64,000 bases of DNA from Bifidobacterium stellenboschense (GTDB lineage: Bacteria; Actinomycetota; Actinomycetes; Actinomycetales; Bifidobacteriaceae): positions 80,620 to 144,619 of the forward strand of contig NZ_JGZP01000010.1 in the NCBI RefSeq assembly GCF_000741785.1, given 5' to 3'. Within the stretch, counting starts at the first letter, position 1, and every line of letters starts with the position of its first letter. Shown here one piece after another: positions 26,587 to 35,420 of the stretch. The notes below the pieces were generated by a model. The model did not search any database. It had not been told where the DNA came from and saw only the letters and a list, made by a program, of their open reading frames with translations. The position numbers and the translations under genes are program-made.

Positions 26587-26755
26587 GCCCCCGCCGGCGG
26601 GGGCTGTCGGCGAAGCCGACTGGGGGTGGTCGGCGGCACGGTATCGGGGCTGGTCGGAAGACCACCCTCAGTCTCACTGCGTTCGACAGCTCCCGCCAGC
26701 GGGAGCGGAAGTACCCTCAGTCAGCCTACGGCTGACAGCTCCCGCCAGCGGGAGC
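26587..26755. repeat. Palindromic repeat cluster, copies 8-10
   Basis: One copy is at 26587..26631 (plus). Inverted ones are at 26662..26706 and 26712..26755. The inverted pair is the CTCCCGC/GCGGGAG version with hairpin B changed to GTCTCACTGCGTTCGAC and GTCAGCC-GTA-GGCTGAC. A partial fragment lies at about 26518..26550. The 26360-26767 gap otherwise holds only the surface-protein promoter region. Confidence 0.88.
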
Positions 26756-26767
26756 GGGAAGGGGGAC

Positions 26768-27454
26768 TCAGATGATGCCGCGATCGGCCAACGGGCCCGC
26801 CCAGTTGTATTCGAGCTCGCGGGCGGGCTTGATCTCCTCTTCGGGGAGGTGCTTGGCGGGAATCGTCTTCGGCTTGAACGGGAACTTCTCGGCGCGCATC
26901 TTCTCGTAGGCGGCGATGTCGTCCTCATGCTGGAGCGTCAGGTCGATGTCGTCGTAGCCGTTCATCAGACGCCAGCGCGTGTAGTCGTTCACTTCGAACG
27001 GCAGGGTCACGTCGCCGCAGGTCACGGTGCGGTCCTCGAGCGAGACGGTCATCGCACGGCCCGGCTCCTCTTCGAGAAGCTTCCACAGCAGTTCGACGCT
27101 CTCCTGCGGCATAATCGCCGCGAGCACGCCGTTCTTCGCCGTGTTGCCATAGAAGATGTCGGCGAAGCTCGGCGCGATGACGACACGGAAGCCGTAGTCA
27201 TGCAGCGCCCACACCGCGTGCTCACGGGAGGAGCCGATGCCGAACTCGGGGCCCGCGACGAGAATCTGGCCCTTCGCGTATTCGGGCTTGTTGAGCACGA
27301 ACTCGGGGTCGCGGCGCCACGCGTAGAAGAGCGCGTCGTCGAAGCCGGTCTTGGTGACGCGCTTCAGGAACACGGCGGGGATGATCTGGTCGGTGTCGAC
27401 GTTCGAGCGGCGCAGCGGCACGCCCACGCCGGTCAACGTAGTGAGTTTTTCCAT
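26768..27454 (-). CDS. leuD: 3-isopropylmalate dehydratase small subunit
   Basis: This subunit forms with LeuC the isopropylmalate isomerase of leucine synthesis. It has 228 residues from [14 protein letters not shown], preceded by AAAGGA. It contains [15 protein letters not shown] and the swivel-domain signature [17 protein letters not shown]. The upstream open frame runs through two repeat copies and is not used. The gap to leuC is unusually long (323 bp). Confidence 0.97.
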   Translation of the reverse strand: MEKLTTLTGVGVPLRRSNVDTDQIIPAVFLKRVTKTGFDDALFYAWRRDPEFVLNKPEYAKGQILVAGPEFGIGSSREHAVWALHDYGFRVVIAPSFADIFYGNTAKNGVLAAIMPQESVELLWKLLEEEPGRAMTVSLEDRTVTCGDVTLPFEVNDYTRWRLMNGYDDIDLTLQHEDDIAAYEKMRAEKFPFKPKTIPAKHLPEEEIKPARELEYNWAGPLADRGII

Positions 27455-27479
27455 GATGAAAGTCCTTTGTGATGTCGTC

Positions 27480-27674
27480 GCCCCCGCTGGCGGGGGCTGT
27501 CGATGGTGTCGGCGTGGTCGTTGTTCACGGCGGCGTTGTGACGTTGCCCCCGCTGGCGGGGGCTGTCGGCGGAGCCGACTGGGGGTGGTTGAGTCGCGGC
27601 CGCACGGATTGCGGCGTGACCGCACGGACCACCCTCAGTCAGCCTTGCGGCTGACAGCTCCCGCCAGCGGGAGC
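27480..27674. repeat. Palindromic repeat cluster inside the leuC-leuD operon, copies 11-13
   Basis: Copies are at 27480..27519 (hairpin B decayed), 27546..27590, and inverted at 27629..27674 (CTCCCGC version). They fill the leuC-leuD intercistronic gap, which also holds a GC-only simple stretch at 27690-27770 with repeats of CGTCCGCGG and GCGCGGGCC. Confidence 0.88.
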
Positions 27675-27777
27675 GGAATGGGAGGCGGCGTGCGGTCCGC
27701 GCCCCGCGGCGTACGGTCCACGTCCGCGGTGCGCGGGCCGCGGGCACGGTGCGCGGGCCGCGTCCGCGGCGAGCGGA

Positions 27778-29181
27778 TTACAGGTCGGCGGGGCTGGAGA
27801 TCGTGCCGCGGATCGCGGTGGCGGCGGCGACGGCGGGCGACGCGAGGTGCGTGCGCGAGCCCTTGCCCTGACGGCCTTCGAAGTTGCGGTTCGAGGTGGA
27901 GATCGAACGCTCGCCCGGCACCATCTTGTCCGGGTTCATGCCGAGGCACATCGAGCAGCCGGCGTTGCGCCATTCCGCGCCGAAGTCCTCGAACACCTTG
28001 TCGAGTCCTTCCTTCTCCGCCTGCAGGCGCACGCGCGAGGAGGCGGGCACGACGAGCACGCGGTGGATGTTCTTCGCCTTGTGGTGGCCCTTCATGATCG
28101 CGGCGGCCTGGCGCAGGTCGTCGATGCGGCCGTTCGTGCAGGAGCCGATGAACACGGTGTCGACGGCGATATCCTTGATCGGCATGCCGGGCTTCAGTCC
28201 CATGTACGTGATGGCGCGCTCGGCGGCGGAACGCTTGGTCGCGTCGGCGATGTCCGCCGGGACCGGCACGTTCGCGGTGATCGGCAGGCCCTGACCCGGG
28301 TTGGTGCCCCACGTCACGTAGGGTCCGAGCTGGGACGCGTCGATGTCCACCTCCTTGTCGAAGACGGCGTCGTCATCGGTCTTCAGCGTCTTCCAGTACG
28401 CGACGGCCTTGTCCCACATCTCGCCTTCCGGCGCGTGCGGACGGCCCTTCAGGTATTCGAACGTGGTCTCGTCCGGCGCGATCATGCCGGCGCGCGCGCC
28501 CGCCTCGATGGACATGTTGCACACGGTCATGCGCTCGTCCATCGTGAGGTTGCGGATCGCCTCGCCGCGGTATTCGATGACGTGGCCCTGGCCGCCGCCG
28601 GTGCCGATCTTCGCGATGATCGCGAGGATGATGTCCTTCGCGGTGGCGTCCGCCGGCAGTTTGCCGTTCACGTTGATCGCCATCGTCTTGAACGGCTTCA
28701 GGGACAGGGTCTGCGTGGCCATCACGTGTTCGACTTCGGAGGTGCCGATGCCGAATGCGAGCGCGCCGAACGCGCCGTGCGTGGAGGTGTGCGAGTCGCC
28801 GCACACGATGGTCATGCCCGGCTGGGTGAGGCCGAGGATCGGGGCGAACGCGTGCACGATGCCCTGGTCGGCGTCGCCGAGCGCGTGCAGGCGCACGCCG
28901 AACTCCTTGCAGTTCTTCTCCAACGTGCTCAGCTGGAGGGCGCTCGTCTTGTCCGGGTTCGGACGGTCGATGTCCACCGTGGGCGTGTTGTGGTCCTCGG
29001 TGGCGATGAGCTGATCGACGTGGCGGGGCTTGCGGCCGGCCAGTCGCAGGCCCTCGAACGCCTGGGGGCTCGTGACTTCATGCATGAGCATCAGGTCGAT
29101 GTACAGCAGGTCGGGCGCTCCGTCGCTGCCCTTCCGTACCAGATGATCGGCCCAGACCTTCTCGGCCAGTGTCGTTCCCAT
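27778..29181 (-). CDS. leuC: 3-isopropylmalate dehydratase large subunit
   Basis: This aconitase-family 4Fe-4S subunit isomerises 2-isopropylmalate. It has 467 residues from [15 protein letters not shown] with AGGAGG upstream. It carries the TEDHNTPT and [24 protein letters not shown] motifs. The cluster Cys residues are in FIGSCTNGR and in [12 protein letters not shown]. It is divergent from an IclR-type regulator, a common arrangement in actinobacteria. A 30-bp hairpin at 29319..29349 and a palindrome ACCGTATTACGGT at 29372..29384 lie in its leader region. Confidence 0.97.
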   Translation of the reverse strand: MGTTLAEKVWADHLVRKGSDGAPDLLYIDLMLMHEVTSPQAFEGLRLAGRKPRHVDQLIATEDHNTPTVDIDRPNPDKTSALQLSTLEKNCKEFGVRLHALGDADQGIVHAFAPILGLTQPGMTIVCGDSHTSTHGAFGALAFGIGTSEVEHVMATQTLSLKPFKTMAINVNGKLPADATAKDIILAIIAKIGTGGGQGHVIEYRGEAIRNLTMDERMTVCNMSIEAGARAGMIAPDETTFEYLKGRPHAPEGEMWDKAVAYWKTLKTDDDAVFDKEVDIDASQLGPYVTWGTNPGQGLPITANVPVPADIADATKRSAAERAITYMGLKPGMPIKDIAVDTVFIGSCTNGRIDDLRQAAAIMKGHHKAKNIHRVLVVPASSRVRLQAEKEGLDKVFEDFGAEWRNAGCSMCLGMNPDKMVPGERSISTSNRNFEGRQGKGSRTHLASPAVAAATAIRGTISSPADL

Positions 29182-29318
29182 GGGGATTCCTCCTAAATTT
29201 CTCGACGCTAGGTATTGTGTTTGCGCCGTGTTCGTGGTAATAGAGTATGCGGTCAACATGGGGGCGACCATATCCCGGCCGGATTATGAGATGTGCCGTC
29301 GCTCGTGCTGTCTAAGGC

Positions 29319-29349
29319 CCGATTTCGGCCGGAATTCCGCGGAAATCGG
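29319..29349. promoter_or_regulatory. Stem-loop in the leuC-regulator intergenic region
   Basis: Arms CCGATTTC and GAAATCGG enclose a GC-rich palindromic core (GGAATTCC). It lies about 140 bp upstream of leuC. It may be an attenuator-like structure or operator. No Leu-rich leader peptide was found. Confidence 0.4.
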
Positions 29350-29505
29350 ATTGAAGCCCCTCCCCTGCGGCACCGTATTACGGTACCGGTGTCAATCGTT
29401 TGCCGGAAGGCGGATGACGATGGCGCGCGCACGGACGCAAACACTGTTTCACCAATCGGTCATCCGCCGACATGCGACGTTCACCACATGGTAAACTTCT
29501 CCGAT

Positions 29506-29535
29506 TTGGCATTTCACTATGTGAGATGGTATAAA
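29506..29535 (+). promoter_or_regulatory. Promoter and operator of the IclR-type regulator
   Basis: TTGGCA (29506..29511) and TATAAA (29530..29535) are spaced by 18 bp. The palindrome TCAC-TAT-GTGA (29514..29524) lies in the spacer, a typical place for autorepression. The -10 ends only eight bases before the ATG, so the transcript would be nearly leaderless. Confidence 0.6.
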
Positions 29536-29543
29536 CGGGAACC

Positions 29544-30377
29544 ATGACTTCCATGCACTCAGATACCGCTGTGGCCGAAGAGCCGGTCGCCGAGCAGGAC
29601 ACCACCGACGACAAGGCACCCGCCACCGCGCAGACCGCCGAGAAGAACGACGGCGAGGTGCATTCCGGCGTCGGCGTGCTCGACAAGACCGTGAAGATTC
29701 TCGACGCCCTCGAAACCGGCCCGTCCACGCTCGGCCAGCTCGTGGCCGCCACCGGCCTCGCCCGCCCGACCGCCCACCGACTCGCGATCGCGCTCGAACG
29801 CCATCGCTTCGTGCTGCGCGACCAGCACGGCCGCTTCGTGCTCGGCTCCCGTTTCGCCGAACTCGCCGCCGCCGCCGGCGAGGACCGACTCCTCACCGCG
29901 GCCGGCCCGATCCTCCAGACGCTGCTCGACCGCACCGGCGAATCCGCGCAGATCTACCGCCGTCAGGGCGACCAGCGCGTGTGCATCGCCGCCGTGGAGC
30001 GCGCCTCCGGTCTGCGCGATTCGATCCCCGTGGGCGCGATGCTCTCGATGGAAGCCGGCTCCGCCGCGCAGATTCTGCTCGCCTGGGAGGATTCCGAGCG
30101 CATGCATCAGGGCCTGCGCCACGCGAAGTTCAACGCGACCAAGCTGGCCGCTGTCCGCAAGCGCGGCTGGTCCGAGTCGGTGAACGAGCGCGAGGAGGGC
30201 GTGTGCTCGATCTCCGCGCCGATCCGCAACGCCTCCGGCCAGGTGATCGCCGCGATCTCCATCTCCGGCCCGTCCGGCCGCATGGGGTCCGCACCGGGCC
30301 GCCGCTACGCGCCGCTCGTGATGGCCGCCGGCAAATACCTCACCGAAGCCCTCATCAAGGCCTCCTCCGGTCGCTGA
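29544..30377 (+). CDS. IclR-family transcriptional regulator (LtbR/NdgR-like)
   Basis: This protein probably represses leuCD and itself. It has 277 residues with an acidic Ala/Thr-rich N-terminal tail of 45 residues. A winged helix follows (LGQLVAATGLARPTAHRLAIALERH, about 62-87), then the IclR effector domain (RVCIAAVERASGLRDSIPVG, REEGVCSISAPI). Orthologues divergent from leuC control leucine (and tryptophan) synthesis in corynebacteria and amino-acid metabolism in streptomycetes. The same role is inferred here from position and family. The tail is longer than usual, and a second ATG lies at codon four. Confidence 0.85.
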   Translation: MTSMHSDTAVAEEPVAEQDTTDDKAPATAQTAEKNDGEVHSGVGVLDKTVKILDALETGPSTLGQLVAATGLARPTAHRLAIALERHRFVLRDQHGRFVLGSRFAELAAAAGEDRLLTAAGPILQTLLDRTGESAQIYRRQGDQRVCIAAVERASGLRDSIPVGAMLSMEAGSAAQILLAWEDSERMHQGLRHAKFNATKLAAVRKRGWSESVNEREEGVCSISAPIRNASGQVIAAISISGPSGRMGSAPGRRYAPLVMAAGKYLTEALIKASSGR

Positions 30378-30432
30378 GTCGATAGTTCCGACCCGACGAA
30401 CCACCCCCGAACCACCGCGAACCACTCCGGAC

Positions 30433-30682
30433 CACCCCCAGTCACGCTTCGCGTGCCAGCCCCCGCCAGCGGGGGCTTCTTCATATCGCCCCGTCCATAC
30501 CACCTCGTCCCGTCATACCGCCCCCGCTGGCGGAGACTTCTTGTGCCCATTACCGGCAAACGCTTTGCCATATCGTCCCCCGCCGGCAGGGTCCAGGATG
30601 TTGCCGAGCACGGCAGGATGCATGCGCACACAACCTCGCCCCCGCTGGCGGGGGCTCCCGGCGAAGCCGGGTGGGGGTGGTC
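30433..30682. repeat. Palindromic repeat cluster between convergent genes, copies 14-15
   Basis: An inverted copy is at 30433..30478 and a plus copy at 30638..30682 (hairpin B CCCGGC-GAA-GCCGGG), with a truncated fragment near 30518..30540. They occupy the 319-bp gap between the IclR-family gene and the metallophosphoesterase gene, and no other feature is seen there. Confidence 0.88.
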
Positions 30683-30696
30683 ATCTCATCCACCAA

Positions 30697-32235
30697 TCAG
30701 GCGAACAAGCCCTTGATCTGCCCCCAGAGGGTGGGCCTGCGCAGCAGGTCATCGCCCTCGCCATCCTGCGGCGGCTTCGCGTTCAACGCGTACGTGTACG
30801 CCTTCTTCGAACTCGGCTTGCCGACCAGCTCTCCGAACTCCAACAACTGCGTGCGCGGCTCATGCGGATGACGGATGTCGAACTCGATAAGCCTCGTCGC
30901 ACGCTTCGCCGGCGCGGGCCCATACGAACCGAATCCGCAGGTCGGCGTCGCCGCCAGCAACACCCCGTCCAGCTCGCCGACGAACCAGTTGCGATGGTCA
31001 TGGCCGGTCGCCACTCCTATATAAGGGAACATGCCGGCGCGGGTATCAACCGCATCGTCATCATCGATCACACCGGCAGCATCCGCAGCATCCGTCACCG
31101 CGCGAATCGCCGCATCATCGCCGCGCAATACCGCGAACTCACGCGACGCATCCGGACAACTGATGCCCTCACCCAGATAGCCGCCGGGACGCACCTTCGC
31201 CTCATCCAGCACGTAATACTGCGCGGCGTGGTCGCGATACCCCTGCATCGCGTACGGCGTGGTCGCGGTGACGGGCGTGAGCAGATCGTAATACTCCGGC
31301 AGCGGCATGTGCTGGAACAGGGCGGACCGCGCGCCGATCATCGCCGGCACGCGCGCGAGGAACGCGAGCGCGTCGTCCGCCGGCGCGGCGAACCCGCCAC
31401 CGTGCGCGTAATCGCCGGAATCGAGGACGACGATGCCGAGCACCGTGCGCTTGTGCGCCTCGTCGGCGACGGGCAGCGCGAACGTTCCCGCCGCATGCGG
31501 GTAAACGACCTGATCGGGCAGCAGCGAGTGCGCCGACAGCACATCCGCCTCCACGCCGGGCATCGGATTCACGCAGCCGGGGAACTCGCGGTAGATCGCG
31601 TCAAGCTCGTCGTTCGACAGGCCGCACTGGAAATCGTGATTGCCGTAGGTGACGGCGAACGGCACCCTGCGCTCGATCAACGGCGCGAGGAACTGGGCGA
31701 TTGCGCCGCGCACCGACTCGCGCGTGCGCTCGTGCGCCGCCGCGGCGACGGTTGCGGCTTCGGTGTCGGATGCGGTGGATGCCGTGGTGTCGGATACATC
31801 GGCTGTTGCGTCGGTTGCGGTGACTGCCGTATCGGATGTGTCGGTTGCGGCGGTGCCGGATACGGCGGCTGCGGTGACTGCTGTGTCGGATACGTCGGAT
31901 GCTGTATCGGCTGCGTCGGCGGGGGCGCTCCAGCGGCGTTTGCGGAACGTCTCGGCGAACGCGGGATCGTAGCCGGCGATCTGATTGCCGGTGAAAACGA
32001 CCAGATCGGGGCGGACCGCGTCGAGACTCGCCTCGATGAGGCGGATCGTGTCCTTCGCGACCTTCGGACCGTCCTGGATGTCGGCGACCTGAAGGACGCG
32101 GAACTTGCCGGAATGGTGGAATTGGAGACGCCCCAGACGGGCGGACACGGACAGCGGACGGGTGTCCCCCGTCTCCGCCGGTCGGATCCTCGGCTTTGAA
32201 GACAGCCCCTCGGGCGTGCGTGTGTGTTCCGTCAT
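30697..32235 (-). CDS. Metallophosphoesterase with a low-complexity insertion
   Basis: This calcineurin-like phosphoesterase has 512 residues. Metal-binding segments are VLQVADIQDG (about 47-56, with Gln where DxH is usual), VFTGNQIAG, VTYGNHDFQCG, VLDSGDYAHGG and the late GHDHRNW. Between the second and third motifs, about residues 105-165, it carries a Thr/Ala/Asp tract (SDTAVTA repeated) encoded by short DNA repeats. The tract would loop out from the domain. Substrate is unknown. The start has TAGGAG just upstream. Confidence 0.85.
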   Translation of the reverse strand: MTEHTRTPEGLSSKPRIRPAETGDTRPLSVSARLGRLQFHHSGKFRVLQVADIQDGPKVAKDTIRLIEASLDAVRPDLVVFTGNQIAGYDPAFAETFRKRRWSAPADAADTASDVSDTAVTAAAVSGTAATDTSDTAVTATDATADVSDTTASTASDTEAATVAAAAHERTRESVRGAIAQFLAPLIERRVPFAVTYGNHDFQCGLSNDELDAIYREFPGCVNPMPGVEADVLSAHSLLPDQVVYPHAAGTFALPVADEAHKRTVLGIVVLDSGDYAHGGGFAAPADDALAFLARVPAMIGARSALFQHMPLPEYYDLLTPVTATTPYAMQGYRDHAAQYYVLDEAKVRPGGYLGEGISCPDASREFAVLRGDDAAIRAVTDAADAAGVIDDDDAVDTRAGMFPYIGVATGHDHRNWFVGELDGVLLAATPTCGFGSYGPAPAKRATRLIEFDIRHPHEPRTQLLEFGELVGKPSSKKAYTYALNAKPPQDGEGDDLLRRPTLWGQIKGLFA

Positions 32236-32324
32236 GGCTCCTACTGTAATGCGCCCGACCGCAACGCGCCTACCGCAACGCGTTGCGGCGCGGTGCGTAC
32301 GGGTGCGGTGAGACCCTCGTCTCT

Positions 32325-32412
32325 CCCATGGTGCGGCAACACATATTCTTCACAACCGCGGAATACCGCCGTTTCTTGACACCGCACCATGGGGGTTTTA
32401 CCGCACCATGGG
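32325..32412. repeat. Three copies of a 12-mer, one inverted
   Basis: CCCATGGTGCGG at 32325..32336 is complemented by CCGCACCATGGG at 32382..32393 and 32401..32412. It lies between the phosphoesterase gene start and the tRNA terminator. It could fold as alternative hairpins. Confidence 0.5.
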
Positions 32413-32431
32413 ATATGAGGCTTCGCATAAC

Positions 32432-32459
32432 AAAAAACCCTCGCTTGCGCGAGGGTTTT
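32432..32459 (-). terminator. Terminator of the tRNA-Glu/tRNA-Gln transcript
   Basis: The stem is AAAACCCTCGC around a four-base loop and is followed on the minus strand by six T residues. It lies three bases downstream of tRNA-Gln. Confidence 0.9.
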
Positions 32460-32462
32460 CAC

Positions 32463-32537
32463 TGGCTGGGGTGCCTGGACTCGAACCAAGAATGGCTGAA
32501 CCAGAATCAGCTGTGTTGCCAATTACACCACACCCCA
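32463..32537 (-). tRNA. tRNA-Gln (CTG anticodon)
   Basis: The acceptor stem is TGGGGTG/CACCCCA and the discriminator is G, with an encoded CCA. The anticodon arm is GCTGA-TTCTGGT-TCAGC, giving anticodon CTG, and the T-arm has GGTTCGAGTCC. It lies 37 bp downstream of tRNA-Glu on the same strand and is probably co-transcribed with it. Confidence 0.95.
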
Positions 32538-32574
32538 ATTTGGCTGGCGTGCAACTCCGAAGAGTTCCGCGTCG

Positions 32575-32647
32575 TACCCCCGACCGGATTTGAACCGGTG
32601 TTGGCGCCGTGAGAGGGCGTAGTCCTAGACCGCTAGACGACGGGGGC
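32575..32647 (-). tRNA. tRNA-Glu (CTC anticodon), copy 1
   Basis: The acceptor is GCCCCCG/CGGGGGT. The anticodon arm is CGCC-CTCTCAC-GGCG, giving CTC. The T-arm has GGTTCAAATCC. CCA is not encoded, unlike the neighbouring tRNA-Gln. Confidence 0.95.
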
Positions 32648-32711
32648 ATATTCTGTTTTCGGTGTTTCCACCGTGTTGCTTGGTTGTTTGTGAACCGCGC
32701 AACGAGTGATT

Positions 32712-32740
32712 AATATACGCGCATGCCGGTACGTGCGCAA
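32712..32740 (-). promoter_or_regulatory. Promoter of the tRNA-Glu/tRNA-Gln operon
   Basis: On the minus strand, TTGCGC (32740..32735), 17 bp, then TATATT (32717..32712). The segment between promoter and tRNA is a diverged copy of that at the second tRNA-Glu gene. Confidence 0.75.
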
Positions 32741-32940
32741 CTTACGGCGTGTCGCCATTAATTTCAAGGGTTTTGTATATCTCCGGACGGCATCCGGTGT
32801 ACGCTCGCGCCCCTCGTATTTGCGGTACATTGCGCACAAAACCGCTCCGCCACGCATACCGCTGCGCATACAACCCACGCACACCGTCACACGCAGTCAC
32901 CGGACACGCCCCCACACACGTACGTACGCCGACATCCCGG

Positions 32941-33152
32941 CGTACGTTTGCGACGGTATTATCACCGGTCATCGTGGCAAACGTACGGCAAGGAAACGTC
33001 AGCATACGTTTGCGACGGTATTATCGCCGGCCATCGTGGCAAACGTACGGTGAGAAATCGTCAGCGTACGTTTGACACGGTGGAAACGGATAATCCCGTC
33101 GCAAACGTACGGTGAGAGAAACGTACGGTGAGAGAAACGTACGGCGAAGGAG
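32941..33152. repeat. Three 46-bp palindromic units at 62-bp period plus a 16-bp tandem tail
   Basis: Units are at 32941..32986, 33003..33048 and 33065..33110. Each starts CGTACGTTTG (CATACGTTTG in the second) and ends GCAAACGTAC, with imperfect 14-bp arms. They are separated by similar 16-bp spacers. The third is closer to the first two when read on the opposite strand, so it is inverted. A 16-mer beginning ACGTACGGTGAGAGAA then repeats three times to 33152. The remaining gap between the tRNA genes (32741-32940, 33153-33345) shows no gene. A Thr/Asp-coding simple stretch near 33180-33300 is not convincing as a gene. Confidence 0.85.
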
Positions 33153-33345
33153 ACGGAGATATGGGCGGCAAGCAAGACAGACGACGGTCGCACCGGACGC
33201 ACCGGACGCACCGGCAACGGCCGACACCAGCAGCGACACCGACGACGATGACAAAAACGATGACACTGACGATGCCGACGACGCCAACGGAACGGGCGGA
33301 TATGCAAAGGACCCCGACTCGATAAGCCGGGATCCTTCCTGTTCG

Positions 33346-33418
33346 TACCCCCAACCGGATTTGAACCGGTGTTGGCGCCGTGAGAGGGCGTAGTCCTAGA
33401 CCGCTAGACGATGGGGGC
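33346..33418 (-). tRNA. tRNA-Glu (CTC anticodon), copy 2
   Basis: Identical to copy 1 except for the seventh acceptor pair (GCCCCCA/TGGGGGT). The anticodon is CTC and no CCA is encoded. It has its own promoter, and gltX is the next gene upstream on the strand. Confidence 0.95.
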
Positions 33419-33470
33419 ATATTCATTTTTCGGTGTTTCCACCCGCCGCGGCGAACCGCAACGAGTGATT

Positions 33471-33499
33471 AATATACGGGAGCCGTCCGACTTCGTCAA
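33471..33499 (-). promoter_or_regulatory. Promoter of tRNA-Glu copy 2
   Basis: On the minus strand, TTGACG (33499..33494), 17 bp, TATATT (33476..33471), a near-consensus vegetative promoter. The predicted transcript start is about 45 bp before the tRNA. Confidence 0.85.
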
Positions 33500-33599
33500 C
33501 ATCGGCGTGTCACATTGTGATTCCCTGATTGACAACTCTGCTGTAACCGCTTTCTGCCATCTGACCCGGCGGCTTCCGGCCACTTTCCCAGCGAACGAC

Positions 33600-33636
33600 G
33601 AATCGCCCCACTCTCCGACAAAGAGCGGGGCGATTC
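33600..33636 (-). terminator. Terminator of gltX
   Basis: Arms GAATCGCCCC/GGGGCGATTC and inner arms CTCT/AGAG form a strong stem 90 bp past the gltX stop, before the tRNA-Glu promoter. The following T-run is weak. Confidence 0.75.
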
Positions 33637-33725
33637 CGATTCTCACGAGCCGTGGCTCACGGCCTTATACCGGCACCGAACCTACGGGCACCTACGAGGC
33701 CGCATGGAACGCGTCACCGAACACC

Positions 33726-35267
33726 TCACAGGTGCGTGCGCAGGCCCTTGAGGCGCGCGAGCGAAACCTCGCGGCCGACGATCTCCATGGACTCGAAGAG
33801 CGGCGGGGAGACGCGGCGGCCGGACATGGCGACGCGCACCGGGCCGAAGGCGAGGCGCGGCTTGTAGCCGCCTTCCTCCACGAGCGCCTTGTTCAGGGTC
33901 TCGTGCAGGTTGTCGGTCTTCCAATCGCCCTCGGAGACGCCTTCCAGCGCGGCGATCGCCAGGTCGAGCACGGCCGGTGCGGAATCCTTGAGCTGCTTCT
34001 TGGCACCGTCGTCCGGCTCGATGTACTCGGCGGTGGACAGCAGGGAGCCGACCATGCCGGCGACCTCGCCGAGCAGGCGCACGCGCGTCTGGACGAGCGG
34101 CGCGGCGGCGGTCAGGATCTCCTGCTCGCGCTCGGTCAGCGCGTCCCACGAATCCGCGGAGACCACGCCGTCGCGCTTGAGGTACGGCACGGAGCGGCGC
34201 AGGAAGTCGGCGGGGTCGAGCATGCGCACGTGCTCGGCGTTGATGGAGATGGCCTTGTCGAGGTCGAAGCGGGCCGGGTTGGCCTTCACGTCGCGCACGT
34301 CGAACTTGGCGATCATCTCGTCCATCGAGAACACGTCGCGGTCGGGGGCGATGGACCAGCCGAGCAGCGCGAGGTAGTTGAGCAGGCCCTCGCGGATGAA
34401 GCCGGCGTCGCGGTGGTTGAACAGGTTGGATTCCGGATCGCGCTTGGAGAGCTTCTTGTTGCCCTGGCCCATCACGTACGGCATGTGGCCGAACAGCGGG
34501 GTCTGCTTGGCGATACCCAGCTCGATCAGGTAGCGGTAGAGTACGATCTGGCGCGGGGTGGAGCTCAGCAGATCCTCGCCGCGCAGCACGACGTTGATGT
34601 CCATCATCGCGTCGTCGACCGGGTTGGTGAGCGTGTACAGCGGGTCGCCGTTCGGGCGGACGATCACGTAGTCCGGCACGGAGCCGGCCTTGAACTCGAT
34701 GGTGCCGCGGATGAGGTCGTCGAAGGCGATGTCCTCGTCGGGCATGCGAATGCGCAGCGCGGGCTTGCGGCCTTCGGCGCGGAAGGCGGCCTTCTGCTCC
34801 TCGGTCAGGTCACGGTCGTAGCCGTCATAGCCGAAGGCCTTCGGGCGGCCGGCAGCCACGTTGCGGGCTTCGATCTCCTCCGGAGTGGAGAAGGATTCGT
34901 AGGCGTAGCCAGCGGCCAGCAGCTTGGCGGCGACGTCCTTGTAGATGTCGGTGCGCTCGGACTGGCGGTACGGGCCGTGGGGGCCGCCCACGTCGATGCC
35001 CTCGTCCCAGTCGATGCCCAGCCAACGCAGGGATTCGAGGATCTGGTTGTAGCTTTCCTCGCTGTCGCGCTGGGCGTCGGTGTCTTCGATGCGGAAGACG
35101 AGCTTGCCGCCGGTGGCGCGCGCCTCAGCCCAGTTGAACAGGGCGGTGCGGATCATGCCGACGTGCGGGGTGCCGGTCGGGGACGGGCAGAATCGGACGC
35201 GCACGTCCTTCGGCAGTTCGGGCTTGTGGTTTTTCGCGGATTCGTTCGCGTGTTCGGCTTCAGTCAT
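33726..35267 (-). CDS. gltX: Glutamate--tRNA ligase
   Basis: This class I synthetase charges tRNA-Glu. It has 513 residues. The HIGH-type motif is [11 protein letters not shown] near residues 29-39. [12 protein letters not shown] follows the nucleotide-binding fold, and the KMSKS-type motif is [11 protein letters not shown] near 265. The C-terminal anticodon-binding domain is of normal length. It precedes one tRNA-Glu gene on the same strand, separated by a terminator. Whether it also charges tRNA-Gln (with GatCAB) cannot be judged here. Confidence 0.97.
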   Translation of the reverse strand: MTEAEHANESAKNHKPELPKDVRVRFCPSPTGTPHVGMIRTALFNWAEARATGGKLVFRIEDTDAQRDSEESYNQILESLRWLGIDWDEGIDVGGPHGPYRQSERTDIYKDVAAKLLAAGYAYESFSTPEEIEARNVAAGRPKAFGYDGYDRDLTEEQKAAFRAEGRKPALRIRMPDEDIAFDDLIRGTIEFKAGSVPDYVIVRPNGDPLYTLTNPVDDAMMDINVVLRGEDLLSSTPRQIVLYRYLIELGIAKQTPLFGHMPYVMGQGNKKLSKRDPESNLFNHRDAGFIREGLLNYLALLGWSIAPDRDVFSMDEMIAKFDVRDVKANPARFDLDKAISINAEHVRMLDPADFLRRSVPYLKRDGVVSADSWDALTEREQEILTAAAPLVQTRVRLLGEVAGMVGSLLSTAEYIEPDDGAKKQLKDSAPAVLDLAIAALEGVSEGDWKTDNLHETLNKALVEEGGYKPRLAFGPVRVAMSGRRVSPPLFESMEIVGREVSLARLKGLRTHL

Positions 35268-35420
35268 AGTCCCCTATTGTGCCGCGCGTGCCGGACGCGC
35301 GCGGGCGGGGGCGGGAGCGACGATGCTGGGCGGAATCGGCGGGAACCATGACGGGCTCCGTACAATGGGAAGCGGAACCATATCGGGAGATCATGGCGAT
35401 CATGACTCGAAAGGGGAAGC

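Noticed and set aside
26376..27625. Upstream extensions reading through palindromic repeats as protein ([15 protein letters not shown])
   Set aside because: Here, unlike in tmk, a good start with a ribosome site lies downstream (leuD at 27454), so the repeat is untranslated.
29182..29271. Leucine leader peptide for attenuation of leuC
   Set aside because: The upstream open frame has few Leu codons and no ribosome site. The hairpin at 29319 alone does not prove attenuation.
32941..33152. CRISPR array
   Set aside because: Units are 46-bp palindromes, spacers are 16 bp and similar to each other, one unit is inverted, and no cas genes are present.
33128..33393. Small frames rich in Thr/Asp and Arg between the tRNA-Glu genes
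   Set aside because: Simple GC-rich sequence gives them in several frames at once. No start signal or family likeness is seen.
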